Below are positions 18,595 to 28,321 of a DNA stretch of 44,269 bases, piece after piece. Position numbers and translations under genes: made by a program. The stretch covers positions 1-44,269 of the forward strand of contig JAQWIK010000050.1 of NCBI GenBank assembly GCA_029248915.1, written 5' to 3'. The notes beneath the pieces were generated by a model. The model had not been told where the DNA came from. It did no database searches and saw nothing but the letters and a program-made list of their open reading frames with translations. Each line of letters starts with the position of its first letter. Positions within the stretch are counted from its first letter, which is position 1. This DNA comes from Paracoccaceae bacterium (lineage in GTDB: Bacteria > Pseudomonadota > Alphaproteobacteria > Rhodobacterales > Rhodobacteraceae).

Positions 18595-19827
18595 ATGGCC
18601 AAAATAGTAAAAGTTTCACCACTAGCTCCGTCTAGATTTCCAGATATTCCTGCCATAAAAGGAGTCAATTTTTCGTTTGCGTCAGCTGGGATAAAATATC
18701 AGGGCCGAAACGATGTAATGTTGGCAATTTTAGATCCGGGAACAGAAATTGCTGGTGTTTTCACATCTTCTTCTACTAGATCTTTTGCGGTTATAGATTG
18801 TGAAGAAAAAATCCATCTCAAAGATAGCTCTTTAGGAGCAGCCATAGTTGTAAATTCAGGTAACGCAAACGTTTTCACCGGATCTAAAGGAAAGATTTCT
18901 GTAGAAGCAATTACTTCAACAGTATCAGAAGTTTTAAATATACCTCTGTCCAGGGTCTTTTCTTCTTCGACTGGTGTTATTGGTGAGGAGTTACCTCATA
19001 ATTTGATCATTGATGCATTGAACAAAATGGTGGCTGATAAAACTGAGCACGGTATTTTCGAAGCTGCAAAAACAATTATGACTACGGACACCTATCCCAA
19101 AGGCTCTGTTAGAAAAATTTTAACTGAAGAAGGCGAAATAACTATTGTAGGGATCGCCAAAGGTTCAGGGATGATTGCTCCAAACATGGCCACGATGCTA
19201 GTATACTTATTTACAGATGCATCTGTTAAAAAGGAGGTTTTACAGTCCTACCTATCCGAAATAAATGAAAAAACTTTTAATTCAATTTCAGTTGATGGTG
19301 ACACATCAACGTCTGATACTGTTTTGATGGCAGCTACGGGACAATCAGGCATTAGAATAGAAAAGAACGACAAAATTTTTTCACAAGGGTTGACTTCCCT
19401 TATGACTGATCTTGCTCATCAGGTGGTTAAGGATGGAGAAGGAGCATCCAAGTTTGTTGAAATCAATATTTTAAACGCAAAAAATTACTCTGACGCAAAA
19501 ACCCATGCGAAGTCTATCGCTAACTCTCCGTTGGTAAAGACTGCCATAGCGGGTGAGGACCCTAACTGGGGAAGAATTGTTATGGCAATAGGTAAATCTG
19601 GTGCTCAGGCTGAAAGGGATAAAATAAAAATATTTTTTGGTGACATACTGATAGCAGAAAACGGCTGGGTAGCCCCTAATTATTCGGAAGAAATTGGTGC
19701 GCAGTATATGAAGAACACCGCAATAAAAATCTCTGTGGATTTAGGCCTGGGGGTAGCAAATACTACTTTTTGGACCTGCGATTTTACGAGTGATTATATA
19801 AGTATCAACGCGGATTATCGTTCATGA
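18595..19827 (+). CDS. argJ: Bifunctional ornithine acetyltransferase / N-acetylglutamate synthase
   Basis: Recycles the acetyl group from N-acetylornithine to glutamate in arginine biosynthesis; bifunctional forms also use acetyl-CoA. The precursor (410 residues) cleaves itself before Thr200 in KGSGMIAPNMATML, giving alpha and beta chains. GEDPNWGRI and the C-terminal FWTCDFTSDYISINADYRS are typical. TTGGAG precedes the ATG. It overlaps mutT by four bases (ATGA). It is divergent from secA across 221 bases that should hold both promoters. Confidence 0.97.
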   Translation: MAKIVKVSPLAPSRFPDIPAIKGVNFSFASAGIKYQGRNDVMLAILDPGTEIAGVFTSSSTRSFAVIDCEEKIHLKDSSLGAAIVVNSGNANVFTGSKGKISVEAITSTVSEVLNIPLSRVFSSSTGVIGEELPHNLIIDALNKMVADKTEHGIFEAAKTIMTTDTYPKGSVRKILTEEGEITIVGIAKGSGMIAPNMATMLVYLFTDASVKKEVLQSYLSEINEKTFNSISVDGDTSTSDTVLMAATGQSGIRIEKNDKIFSQGLTSLMTDLAHQVVKDGEGASKFVEINILNAKNYSDAKTHAKSIANSPLVKTAIAGEDPNWGRIVMAIGKSGAQAERDKIKIFFGDILIAENGWVAPNYSEEIGAQYMKNTAIKISVDLGLGVANTTFWTCDFTSDYISINADYRS

Positions 19828-20222
19828 AAATAGTCTTAGTTTCAGCAGTCGCTCTGATAGATAAAGATGGAAGGATTCTAATAGCAAAGCGCCCTGATGG
19901 AAAGTCGATGGCTGGTTTGTGGGAGTTTCCTGGCGGCAAAGTTGAATTTGGGGAAACACCAGAACAAGCTCTGGTGCGAGAGCTATCGGAAGAATTAGGT
20001 ATTAAGACTTGGAACAGTTGCCTGGCTCCGTTGACATTTGCAAGCCATGCATACGAGGAATTTCACTTATTAATGCCATTGTTTGTTTGTCGAAAGTGGG
20101 AAGGAGTTGTGCTGCCAAAAGAAAAACAAGAATTGAAATGGGTTTATTCCAAAGAACTAAAAAACTACCCGATGCCCCCGGCTGATATCCCTTTAATTCC
20201 AATTCTTAGAGATTGGGTCTAA
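19824..20222 (+). CDS. mutT: MutT-type NUDIX hydrolase (8-oxo-dGTP diphosphatase)
   Basis: Hydrolyses oxidised nucleoside triphosphates so that they are not built into DNA. The 132 residues contain the complete Nudix box from GGKVEFGETPEQ to RELSEELGI, and start with VSAVALIDKDGRILIAKRP. Length and the KSMAGLWEFPGGK segment match MutT. It is translationally coupled to argJ through an ATGA overlap. This argJ-mutT pair is common in alphaproteobacteria. It is convergent with infB over 28 bases. Confidence 0.92.
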   Translation: MKIVLVSAVALIDKDGRILIAKRPDGKSMAGLWEFPGGKVEFGETPEQALVRELSEELGIKTWNSCLAPLTFASHAYEEFHLLMPLFVCRKWEGVVLPKEKQELKWVYSKELKNYPMPPADIPLIPILRDWV

Positions 20223-20250
20223 ATTTTCTGATTTATTAAAGGTTTAAGGA

Positions 20251-22749
20251 TCAATCCAGCTTTCGAGCAATTTCTTCGCGCTCAAATATTTCTATAACAT
20301 CATCAGCACGGATATCTTCATAATTTTCAAAAGCCATGCCACATTCCTGTCCCGATTGAACTTCGGGCACTTCATCTTTAAACCTTTTTAAAGTTTTCAA
20401 TGTACCTTCATGGATTACAATATCGTCACGAAGCAAACGGACCCCAGCACTTCTTCTGGCTACTCCTTCCGTAACTAGGCATCCAGCAATTTTTCCGACC
20501 CCTGATACTTTGAATACTTCTTTGATTTTTGCATAACCAATAAAATTCTCGCGAATCTCTGCTGAAAGAAGACCAGATGCTGCAGCTTTTACGTCATCAA
20601 CTAAATCATAAATTATGGAGTAGTAACGGATTTCAACACCTTTTTGGTTTGCAGAATTTCTTGCAGAAGCATTAGCTCTGACATTGAATCCCATAACAGG
20701 TGCACCTGATGCCTCAGCCAATCCGACATCTGTATCCGTTATAGCTCCTACACCATAATGTAATACTCGCACTCTAACTTCGTCGTTGCCTATTTTTTCC
20801 ATAGCTTGGACAATAGCCTCTGCTGAACCCTGAACATCAGCCTTTACAAGAATAGGCATTTCTGTGACGCTTTCATCCTCTTTTGCTTTGGCCATCAATT
20901 GTTCAAGGGAAGTTCCAGCACCAGCTGCCGCGCGTTTCTCTTTAGCGGCGTTTTCACGGTATTCAGCAATTTCTCTAGCCTGTGCTTCTGTTTCAACTAC
21001 ATTTAGCACGTCCCCTGCTTCAGGTGTTCCGTTCAAACCAAGAACCTCAACCGGCACCGATGGCCCAGCTTCTTGAATTCTTTCACTTTTGTCATTGATA
21101 AGTGCGCGGACTTTTCCCCATTGCTCTCCCACAACAAAAATATTTCCTTGCTTTAGTGTTCCATTTTGAACCAGAACAGTAGCCACTGGGCCACGTCCTA
21201 CGTCTAACTGTGCTTCAATAACTGCTCCATGGGCTGCTCTTTTATTATTCGCCTTAAGCTCTAAAATTTCAGATTGCAAAGCAATTGCATCTAATAATTC
21301 ATCAATTCCTTTTCCTGTTACCGCAGATACCTCTACATCCTGCACTTCGCCAGACATAGCTTCGACGATTACCTCGTGTTGTAATAACTCGGTACGGACT
21401 TTGTCTGGGTTCGCTTCTGGTCTGTCACACTTATTGATTGCAACAATCATTGGTACTTGAGCGGCTTTGGCGTGGTTTATCGCTTCCACCGTTTGAGGCA
21501 TAACGCTGTCGTCTGCGGCGACAACCAAAACTACAATATCAGTTACTTGAGCACCTCTTGAGCGCATCGAAGTGAAGGCTGCGTGCCCTGGTGTATCTAG
21601 AAATGAAAGAACAGTACCATCTTTAGTCTTTACTTGATAAGCACCGATATGCTGAGTTATACCGCCAGCTTCACCAGAAACAACTTTGGCATTTCTTATT
21701 GAGTCCAAAAGGGAAGTTTTACCGTGATCAACGTGCCCCATAATTGTAATTACAGGTGGTCGAGGTTTAAGATCTTCAGGATTATCTTTAATTTCAGTTA
21801 TCGCATCTTCAACATCAGAAGCAGAGACCCTTACAATTTTATGCCCAAACTCCTCAATTATTAGTTCAGCAGTATCCGCATCTATAACCTGGTTTTGGGT
21901 TACCATCATTCCCATTTTCATCAATGATTTTACAACTTCTGCAGATCTTTCTGCCATTCGGTTTGCAAGCTCGGAAACAATAATTGCTTCTGGAACCTGT
22001 ACGTCCCTAACAATTTTTTCTCTTTCCAGAGGCTGGCCAATTGCTTTTTGTCTGGCTCGTTCTTGCTTACGCTTCATCGCCGCCATAGACTTTTGATGAC
22101 TTCGCTCTCCACCGTCAAGGGCTTGGCTTAAGGTTAACTTGCCAGAACGCCTTCCTTCATCACCACGTCCACGTCCGGACGATCTGTCATCACTTTCTCG
22201 GTCTTTTTTTCTTGAGTTTGGTGATGATGGGCGAGTACTTTTTGAGTCACTAAACTCTCTGCGTTGTGGCGCATCTGGTTTAGTTACAGTTTTTGCTTCC
22301 ACCGCAGCTCTTTTAGCCTGCTCTTCTGCCTGCTTTTTAGTTGCTTCCGCCTGAGCCTCTTTTTCACTCTTTATTTCTTCAGCTTTTTTTAACTCTCGTT
22401 GCCTGTTTTCCTGTTCAAGACGTCTTTGCTCTCGTTCTTTCTCGCGCTCTTTCGCGCTGGCTTCACGCTGCGCAACCTCGTCAGCCTCCCTTGCTTTAGC
22501 CGCTTGGAGCGCCTTTAATCTGCGCTCCATTTCTGTATCTGAGACCCCTGATGCGAGGCCTTTGGCACGGTCTAAGTTTGATGATTGAATGCCAGTTGTT
22601 GTTGTACCTGCTTTTGGCACAACTACTCTTTTTCTCTTTGTTTCTACGACAACGTTTTTAGAGCGCCCATGACTAAAGCTCTGTTTCACGTTACTAGCCC
22701 TTGGCCCACTTCGGACACCTAAGGTTTTTTTTCCATCATTATCGCTCAT
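20251..22749 (-). CDS. infB: Translation initiation factor IF-2
   Basis: GTPase that brings fMet-tRNA to the 30S subunit and helps subunit joining. The 832 residues have a long charged, Lys/Glu-rich N-terminal region with repeated coiled-coil character (about 70-230), then the G domain with [12 protein letters not shown] (G1), DTPGHAAF (G3) and NKCD (G4), and the C-terminal domains ending in [14 protein letters not shown]. The start overlaps the ylxR stop by four bases, so it is coupled. It is the last gene of the rimP-nusA-ylxR-infB operon seen here; truB and rpsO are not adjacent. Confidence 0.98.
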   Translation of the reverse strand: MSDNDGKKTLGVRSGPRASNVKQSFSHGRSKNVVVETKRKRVVVPKAGTTTTGIQSSNLDRAKGLASGVSDTEMERRLKALQAAKAREADEVAQREASAKEREKEREQRRLEQENRQRELKKAEEIKSEKEAQAEATKKQAEEQAKRAAVEAKTVTKPDAPQRREFSDSKSTRPSSPNSRKKDRESDDRSSGRGRGDEGRRSGKLTLSQALDGGERSHQKSMAAMKRKQERARQKAIGQPLEREKIVRDVQVPEAIIVSELANRMAERSAEVVKSLMKMGMMVTQNQVIDADTAELIIEEFGHKIVRVSASDVEDAITEIKDNPEDLKPRPPVITIMGHVDHGKTSLLDSIRNAKVVSGEAGGITQHIGAYQVKTKDGTVLSFLDTPGHAAFTSMRSRGAQVTDIVVLVVAADDSVMPQTVEAINHAKAAQVPMIVAINKCDRPEANPDKVRTELLQHEVIVEAMSGEVQDVEVSAVTGKGIDELLDAIALQSEILELKANNKRAAHGAVIEAQLDVGRGPVATVLVQNGTLKQGNIFVVGEQWGKVRALINDKSERIQEAGPSVPVEVLGLNGTPEAGDVLNVVETEAQAREIAEYRENAAKEKRAAAGAGTSLEQLMAKAKEDESVTEMPILVKADVQGSAEAIVQAMEKIGNDEVRVRVLHYGVGAITDTDVGLAEASGAPVMGFNVRANASARNSANQKGVEIRYYSIIYDLVDDVKAAASGLLSAEIRENFIGYAKIKEVFKVSGVGKIAGCLVTEGVARRSAGVRLLRDDIVIHEGTLKTLKRFKDEVPEVQSGQECGMAFENYEDIRADDVIEIFEREEIARKLD

Positions 22750-23369
22750 TTAGACTTTTCATCCTTTCGAAAAGAATTTTGATCTTTTACGATGCGCAAT
22801 CCTTTTAGGCGCTGAGCATCTTCTACTATACGTTGAGTTAAACCACCAGATGCTAGTGCACAGTGGGTGATATTTTCTCGTCCAAAGGCTTTTCCAAGTT
22901 CTTTTGAGTTGAGCCAGCCAATATAACTTCCGCCATCAGGCGTTCTTAATCTTGATTTTTCTCTACCAGAGCCATCGCTAGACTGAATTAAAACTTTCGC
23001 AATATCTTTTTTAAGCCAGTCTTTTACTTTTTCGTATCCGCAAATACATTGTCCGGATTTCCGCGATAAACCAATTAGTTTCGTAATGCGATCTGCTATT
23101 AAATTTTCAACTTGTGTTGCTAAATTTTTTACACATGTGGCGTTTTGGTTTGCAGCTCTAGCAAATAGTTGGCTTTCTTCCGCTTTAACAATTGCAGAGC
23201 GTTTAGCCTTCACCCACATACCTCTGCCCGGTAATTTATTTTCAAGATCAGGATATATTACGTTGTTAGGGCCTAAAACAAAGCGCACCAATTCACTTTT
23301 TGACAGCACCTTGCCCGTGGCAATGCACTTTCGTTCCGAAACCTTAAATTTTTCTAAAGAAGAAGTCAT
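22746..23369 (-). CDS. YlxR/L7Ae two-domain RNA-binding protein
   Basis: 207 residues with two small domains. The N-terminal YlxR (DUF448) domain has [19 protein letters not shown] and LPGRGMWV. The C-terminal L7Ae-like RNA-binding domain has [21 protein letters not shown]. In alphaproteobacteria this fused form regularly sits between nusA and infB, where many bacteria have separate ylxR and rplGA genes. It may bind rRNA or a K-turn, but a specific role is unproven. It starts 8 bases after the nusA stop and overlaps infB by four. Confidence 0.9.
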   Translation of the reverse strand: MTSSLEKFKVSERKCIATGKVLSKSELVRFVLGPNNVIYPDLENKLPGRGMWVKAKRSAIVKAEESQLFARAANQNATCVKNLATQVENLIADRITKLIGLSRKSGQCICGYEKVKDWLKKDIAKVLIQSSDGSGREKSRLRTPDGGSYIGWLNSKELGKAFGRENITHCALASGGLTQRIVEDAQRLKGLRIVKDQNSFRKDEKSK

Positions 23370-23377
23370 AAAACAGG

Positions 23378-24970
23378 TTACTCTTCAATTTCCTCATTGT
23401 TAGGTGCTAGATCGTCAGGATTGACCCACCCCAGCATAACACGCGCTGTCATTACTAGATCTTGAGCTTCTTCCAAACTTACATCAAACTTTTCAAGTAA
23501 TCCGTCGTCTTTTACTCTTTCACCATCAACAGTAGTCCAACCCCCAGCCAGCTCCCAGTCTGCACAGGTAGCGAATTCATCCAGGGTCTTTATTCCATCT
23601 TCTGCTAATGCCTCCAGCATCTGAGGTGACAAACCTTCAAAATTAACAAGACTGTCTTCGACTCCAAGTTCTTTAGCGCGTTGAAGAGCTTTATTTGCTT
23701 GCTCCTCAAGAAATTCTTTTGCACGTGTTTGAAGTTCTTTCGCCGTATCTTCATCAACACCATCAATGACGAGTAATTCGTCTATTTCTACGTATGCGAC
23801 CTCTTCCAGATTTGCAAAACCTTCAGAAACTAATAACTGGGCAAAAAACTCATCCACATCTAAAGTCTCAATAAATAGTTGAGTTCGCTCTTCAAATTCT
23901 TTCTGCCTTCGGGCACTTTCTTCCGCTTCAGTCATTATGTCTATATCAAGGTTCGTTAGTTGACTTGCTAAACGAACGTTTTGCCCTCGCCGGCCTATTG
24001 CTAAAGAAAGCTGTTCTTCCGGAACCACAACTTCGATTTTCCCTGCTTCTTCATCCAACACGACCTTACTTACTTCAGCTGGCTGCAGTGCGTTTACTAA
24101 AAATGTTGGCTGATCTTCATTCCAAGGAATAATATCAATTTTCTCTCCTTGCAGTTCATTTACAACGGCCTGAACTCTGCTACCCCGCATCCCAACACAT
24201 GCCCCAACGGGATCAATTGTTGTATCAGTAGTAAAAACTGCTATTTTTGCACGCGATCCTGGATCGCGAGCGACAGATTTAATTTCGATAACACCCTCGT
24301 AAATTTCGGGCACTTCCATTTTGAACAATTCGGACATGAACATTGGATCTGTTCTCGACAAAAATATTTGAGGTCCTCTTGTTTCTCTTCTCACGTCTTT
24401 TATGTAGCAGCGAATTCGGTCATTTGGGCGATAGCTTTCTCGTCCAATTTTTTCTGTACGCCGCAAGATAGCCTCACCGCGTCCCACATCTACGACTACA
24501 TTTCCGTACTCTTCTCGCTTAACAACGCCATTAATTATAGTTCCAGCACGATCTTGAAATTCTTCATATTGACGATCTCGCTCTGCCTCACGGACCTTTT
24601 GTAAGATAACTTGTTTAGCTGATTGAGCAGCGATTCTTCCCATATCAACAGGGGGGATTTCTTCAATGTATTGCTGTCCAACTTCTGGGCTTTCCATATA
24701 TTGCTTTGCCTGCTCAATAGTCATCTCAGCCTGATAGTTTTCCGCTTCCTCTTCAGTTACTACTGTACGAACACGCGTAAAAGTTGCACGGCCTGTCTTT
24801 CTGTCGATGGACACTCGTATATCCATTTCTGAACCATATCTTGACTTAGCCGCACGGGCGAGACTCTCTTCCATAGCTTCTATAACTAAGCTTGGGTCAA
24901 TCATTTTTTCTCGAGCAACAGCTTCAGCTGTTTGTAAAAGCTCAAGCTGATTTGCAGAAGTAATGGCCAT
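23378..24970 (-). CDS. nusA: Transcription termination/antitermination factor NusA
   Basis: RNA polymerase-bound factor that modulates pausing, termination and rrn antitermination. The 530 residues carry an N-terminal RNAP-binding domain, an S1 domain (about 130-200, GTIINGVVKREEYGNVVVDVG), KH1-KH2 (DPVGACVGMRGSRVQ and LAIGRRGQNVRLASQL) and two C-terminal acidic helix-hairpin repeats. The ATG shares its A with the rimP TAA stop. A leader terminator ahead of rimP could give NusA control of its own operon. Confidence 0.98.
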   Translation of the reverse strand: MAITSANQLELLQTAEAVAREKMIDPSLVIEAMEESLARAAKSRYGSEMDIRVSIDRKTGRATFTRVRTVVTEEEAENYQAEMTIEQAKQYMESPEVGQQYIEEIPPVDMGRIAAQSAKQVILQKVREAERDRQYEEFQDRAGTIINGVVKREEYGNVVVDVGRGEAILRRTEKIGRESYRPNDRIRCYIKDVRRETRGPQIFLSRTDPMFMSELFKMEVPEIYEGVIEIKSVARDPGSRAKIAVFTTDTTIDPVGACVGMRGSRVQAVVNELQGEKIDIIPWNEDQPTFLVNALQPAEVSKVVLDEEAGKIEVVVPEEQLSLAIGRRGQNVRLASQLTNLDIDIMTEAEESARRQKEFEERTQLFIETLDVDEFFAQLLVSEGFANLEEVAYVEIDELLVIDGVDEDTAKELQTRAKEFLEEQANKALQRAKELGVEDSLVNFEGLSPQMLEALAEDGIKTLDEFATCADWELAGGWTTVDGERVKDDGLLEKFDVSLEEAQDLVMTARVMLGWVNPDDLAPNNEEIEE

Positions 24971-25545
24971 TATTCAATCTCCTCTAACCTGTCGGTTTCA
25001 ATTTCGTCAAATTCTTTATCATCGAAGTTTTGGTTAATTTTTTTTTGTTTTAGCATTTCTTTTACTAATTCATCGGTCAATACGAGTTTGGCTTCAGCAA
25101 GCCAGTCAAATTCTAAGCCAATTGTGCCTTCGTCTAAATTAATTAAAATTTCTGAACCATTGATACCGGCCAATGTTCCTTTAAATCTTTTTTGACCTTC
25201 GATTAACTCAACTGTTTCTATTTTAGCCTCATAACCTTCAAATGCTTCAAAATCCTTAATTCTTGTAAGTGGGCGATCAATACCTGGGCTGGACACTTCA
25301 AGATTGTATGTGTCTAAAATTGGGTCTTCGACATCAAGCACAGCGCTTATACCTGTAGATATCTCAGCACATTCATCAACATTAATATATCCATCTGGTC
25401 TTGCGGCCATTATTTGCAACGTAATTTCTTTATTACTGATTAGTCTTAAACGAACTAATTCGAATCCCATATCTGAGAGGATAGGGTTGATAATTTCAAA
25501 TAGCTTTTTTTCAGTAGCTGACTGAGCAATTAAATCGTTTGTCAT
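24970..25545 (-). CDS. rimP: Ribosome maturation factor RimP
   Basis: Helps assembly of the 30S subunit. The 191-residue protein has the RimP N-domain ([37 protein letters not shown] segment) and the [11 protein letters not shown] motif leading into the SH3-like C-domain. The ATG at 25545 ([14 protein letters not shown]) was chosen because GGGA precedes it and the longer frame to 25629 translates through a GC-rich terminator. It is the first gene of the nusA-infB operon, and its stop overlaps the nusA start by one base. Confidence 0.95.
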   Translation of the reverse strand: MTNDLIAQSATEKKLFEIINPILSDMGFELVRLRLISNKEITLQIMAARPDGYINVDECAEISTGISAVLDVEDPILDTYNLEVSSPGIDRPLTRIKDFEAFEGYEAKIETVELIEGQKRFKGTLAGINGSEILINLDEGTIGLEFDWLAEAKLVLTDELVKEMLKQKKINQNFDDKEFDEIETDRLEEIE

Positions 25546-25558
25546 TTTTCCCAAACAT

Positions 25559-25580
25559 AAAAAAACGGGCCCGCGGCCCG
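25559..25580 (-). terminator. Intrinsic terminator/attenuator in the rimP leader
   Basis: On the minus strand a perfect 6-bp GC stem (25575-25580 with 25566-25571, three-base loop) is followed by seven Us. It ends 13 bases before the rimP ATG, with no gene upstream that needs terminating within ~175 bases. Position and form suggest transcriptional attenuation of the operon. Confidence 0.78.
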
Positions 25581-25591
25581 CTGCATTTTTC

Positions 25592-25615
25592 CGGTGGAGT
25601 GCGTAGTGCACACCG
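25592..25615 (-). other. Second hairpin upstream of the rimP terminator
   Basis: CGGTG (25592-25596) pairs with CACCG (25611-25615). Inside this, TGC (25600-25602) pairs with GCA (25608-25610), and three bases bulge on one side. It lies 11 bases from the terminator stem. Tandem hairpins of this kind are expected in an attenuating leader RNA. Any alternative antiterminator pairing has not been computed. Confidence 0.5.
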
Positions 25616-25755
25616 CTTTGAGAGGCCATATATTTTGATTCAACATTTTTTGCAAGTCACCATTTGAACATTTGCTGATTTATGTAAAAAGTAAAACCAA
25701 ACTAATTAAACTGAGAGTTTGGATTCACAATTGTTTATCTAGGTGAGAGTGAAAT

Positions 25756-26025
25756 TCATGCTTTCTTATTATCCGTGACATTTACTTTTGTTTCGCTAGC
25801 TGATCGGGAATAAAAGCCTTCTGGAAGTTTAATTGCTGCAGCTAAGTCAGAAATTTGGGAGTTTGAAAACGTAATTTTATTTATGCGATCATTAACAGGA
25901 TCATATTGCTCTAAAGTTATGCATTCTTCAAAATTTGTTACAGTAATATCTTCTGTTAATTGCTTACTGCCTTCGTCGAGTATCGTAATCACTGTGCAGT
26001 CAAATTCGTGTTCTATGCTAAACAT
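25756..26025 (-). CDS. Conserved hypothetical small protein
   Basis: 89-residue acidic protein (MFSIEHEFDCTVITILDEG at the N-terminus) without a signal peptide or membrane segment. The text reads like a compact beta-rich cytoplasmic protein with a short disordered, charged tail (about 72-89). I do not recognise a domain or function. It may be a small protein shared among Rhodobacterales. It sits alone between the FAD oxidoreductase (62 bases upstream) and the rimP leader, on the same strand as both. Confidence 0.6.
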   Translation of the reverse strand: MFSIEHEFDCTVITILDEGSKQLTEDITVTNFEECITLEQYDPVNDRINKITFSNSQISDLAAAIKLPEGFYSRSASETKVNVTDNKKA

Positions 26026-26087
26026 TGGCGTCTCTTTGGTTTTTTGTTCTAACCAACTTGTATGAGAAGAGGTTTTTTCAAAGTAAT

Positions 26088-27164
26088 TTATACAAAACGA
26101 TGTGGTGAAAATTTCTCACTTAAACTAGTTGGAACTTGTGGGGTGTGATTAAATAAAATATCCTCGGTGATCTGACTAGCAGCAAGGCATGTCTGGAACC
26201 CATATCCCCCCTGTCCAGCGAGCCAGAAAAAATTGGGTGACCCGGCATCTGGGCCAATAACCAAAGACTGGTCAGGAGCAAAGCTTCTCAAGCCAGCCCA
26301 ATTAGAAGTTAGCTTTGTTACTTTTGTTTCCATCAGCATTTCAAAATTGTAAATTCCTCGGGCGATATCCTCTTCATCGGCCCACGCATCGTGGGGATCA
26401 CAGGGACTAACGTCAGCAGGCGATACTATCATGCTTCCCGCGTCTGGTTTGGCGTACCAAGTGTCATCACTACCAAATAATACTGGAAGAGAACTCAAAT
26501 TATTACTGGTATCTATCTCAACCCTCGCCATTGATCTTTTATACGGTTGAATATTCTTGGGCTTCAGATTTGCAAGTTTAGCGATGTTGTCTGCCCAAGC
26601 ACCACCGGCATTAATAATTATGTCTGATTGGATTTTTGAATTTATTACCCATTTATTATTATTTCTTTCGAGCTTACTAACCGCTGAATTAGTAAAAATA
26701 TGAACACCATTACTAAGACATTCTTTGCGCAAGGTTTGGATCAAAAGATCTGTATCAATATCGAAAACGTCATCGCGCCAGGCCGCTTGTTTTACGGATT
26801 TCAAGTCTATTATTGGAGCTTTTTCTTTGGCTTCACTTACTGAAATTGAAGATAAGCCGAGGCTCTTAGCATGACTATTGAACGCGTCTATTTCACCATT
26901 TTTTTCTAGCGACATAAGCCCACGCTGCTTTAAAATATCCGGGTATTTATATTGCAACTCGCGAAAAGTGATCAGATTAAGTTCACAAACATCGCTATTT
27001 CCGTAATCCGATATGAACACAGCAGCTGAACGACTTGAAGAGTGGTGTGCTAGAAAATCTTCTTGCTCCCAAAGACCTATTTTAGCGTGCTTGGAAAGTC
27101 TTGCCGCAGCGGACAAACCTGCAATTCCGCCTCCTATTACAGCAATATCAAATGTTTCTGACAA
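26088..27164 (-). CDS. FAD-dependent amino-acid/amine oxidoreductase (DAO family)
   Basis: 358-residue flavoprotein of the glycine oxidase/D-amino-acid oxidase-like family. The dinucleotide fold is at the N-terminus (IAVIGGGIAGLSAA, GGGIAG at 11-16), followed by SSRSAAVF, the INAGGAWADNIAKL segment, and the C-terminal WAGLRSFAPDQSLVIGPD with GQGGYGFQT for flavin contact. Substrate is probably an amino acid, N-methyl amino acid or related amine; it is not identified. It is transcribed after the ABC importer genes and may process what they import, although a hairpin at 27188-27213 lies between. Confidence 0.85.
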   Translation of the reverse strand: MSETFDIAVIGGGIAGLSAAARLSKHAKIGLWEQEDFLAHHSSSRSAAVFISDYGNSDVCELNLITFRELQYKYPDILKQRGLMSLEKNGEIDAFNSHAKSLGLSSISVSEAKEKAPIIDLKSVKQAAWRDDVFDIDTDLLIQTLRKECLSNGVHIFTNSAVSKLERNNNKWVINSKIQSDIIINAGGAWADNIAKLANLKPKNIQPYKRSMARVEIDTSNNLSSLPVLFGSDDTWYAKPDAGSMIVSPADVSPCDPHDAWADEEDIARGIYNFEMLMETKVTKLTSNWAGLRSFAPDQSLVIGPDAGSPNFFWLAGQGGYGFQTCLAASQITEDILFNHTPQVPTSLSEKFSPHRFV

Positions 27165-27187
27165 TTGAGAATTCTTTTTTTAAATGA

Positions 27188-27213
27188 GAGCCCCTAGTGA
27201 GTGAAAGGGGCTC
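27188..27213 (-). other. Intergenic hairpin after the binding-protein gene
   Basis: GAGCCCCT (27188-27195) and AGGGGCTC (27206-27213) form an 8-bp perfect stem. No U-tract follows on the minus strand (TCATTTAAAA instead). It lies 13 bases after the binding-protein stop. It may protect the 3' end of the importer mRNA or partly terminate before the FAD oxidoreductase. Confidence 0.55.
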
Positions 27214-27226
27214 CCTAGATTAATTT

Positions 27227-28297
27227 TTATTGAGGCACTTCAGCAGTTATACCTTCTACATAAAAGTTCATTCCAAGTAGTGTGCCGTCGTCAGATGTTT
27301 CTCCGGCTGCCAACCAATCGGATCCATCTTGTTTTTTAAGCGGCCCAGTAAATGGATGGTAAGTTCCATTAGCGATTGCATCGCGCATAGCTAAGGCCTC
27401 TGCTTTTATTTCTGATGGAACAGCGTCTGAAATTTCTCCTATGCCAACCATGCCTGGTCCAATTCCATCCCATGTGTCAACAGATTCCCAAGAGCCATCT
27501 AAAACGGCTTGAGTTCTTGCAACATAGTAAGGACCCCAGTCGTCAATAATTGAAGAAACCCGTGGCATTGGCGCATATTCACCCATATCAGATGCTTGTC
27601 CAAAGGTGATTACATTTCCCGCCTCTTTTGCGGCAGCTTGGGGTGCTGTTGAATCAGTGTGCTGCAAAACAACATCAGCACCTTGATCTATCAATGCCTT
27701 AGCAGCATCTGCTTCTTTCGCTGGGTCAAACCAAGTATATGCCCAGATGATGTTGAATTCTACATCTGGATTTACCTTTTTAGCATGGATATAAGCTGAA
27801 TTTATTCCTCGAATAACTTCGGGAATTGGAAATGATGCAATATACCCAATTTTATTAGTTTTTGTCATTTTTCCAGCAATATGCCCCTGGATTGCGCGTC
27901 CTTCATAGAAACGTGCTTAATATGTTGATACATTATCAGAGCGCTTATAACCGGTCGCGTGTTCAAATCTTACGTTTGGAAATTTTTTTGCAACATTTAT
28001 GGTGGGGTCCATGTATCCGAAGGAGGTGGTAAATATAAGATCTGCCCCTTGCATAGCCATAGTTGTCATTACACGTTCAGAGTCGGCGCCCTCGGGAACA
28101 CTCTCTTGATAGATGGTTTCAACGCGATCACCAAAATGTTTTTCTACCGCTAAACGGCCTTTGTCGTGTTCGTATGTCCAACCGCCATCGCCAATTGGAC
28201 CAACATAAACGAAACCGACTTTTACATCTGCAGCACTTACCGCAGTTCCTAGACCAAGGGCGAGCAGCACGCCAGCTAGTATGGATTTATAATTCAT
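27227..28297 (-). pseudogene. BMP-family ABC transporter substrate-binding protein, interrupted by one in-frame TAA
   Basis: Periplasmic binding protein of the BmpA/PnrA (nucleoside-type) family. It has a signal peptide (about 1-22, ending VSA-AD), and GPIGDGGWTYEHDKGR and IGYIASFPIPEVIRGINSAY motifs. Codon 127 is TAA (27917-27919). On both sides the frame is unchanged: NVSTY, stop, ARFYEGRAIQGHIAGK, then MTKTNKIGYI. Homologues usually have Ser there, and TCA to TAA is one base change. Without the stop the protein would be 356 residues, normal for the family. An internal ATG (27868) could make the C-terminal 213 residues, but they would lack a signal peptide. It could be a real nonsense mutation or a sequence error; the rest is intact. 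Confidence 0.88.
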
Positions 28298-28321
28298 GAT
28301 GTCTCCTAATATTGTTTTGCC

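Noticed and set aside
24149-24604. 151-residue plus-strand frame opposite nusA
   Set aside because: Shadow of NusA; Cys/Phe-rich composition typical of antisense translation.
25546-25755. Initiator tRNA gene upstream of rimP
   Set aside because: Searched because some bacteria have it here; no T-arm, anticodon stem or CCA end is present.
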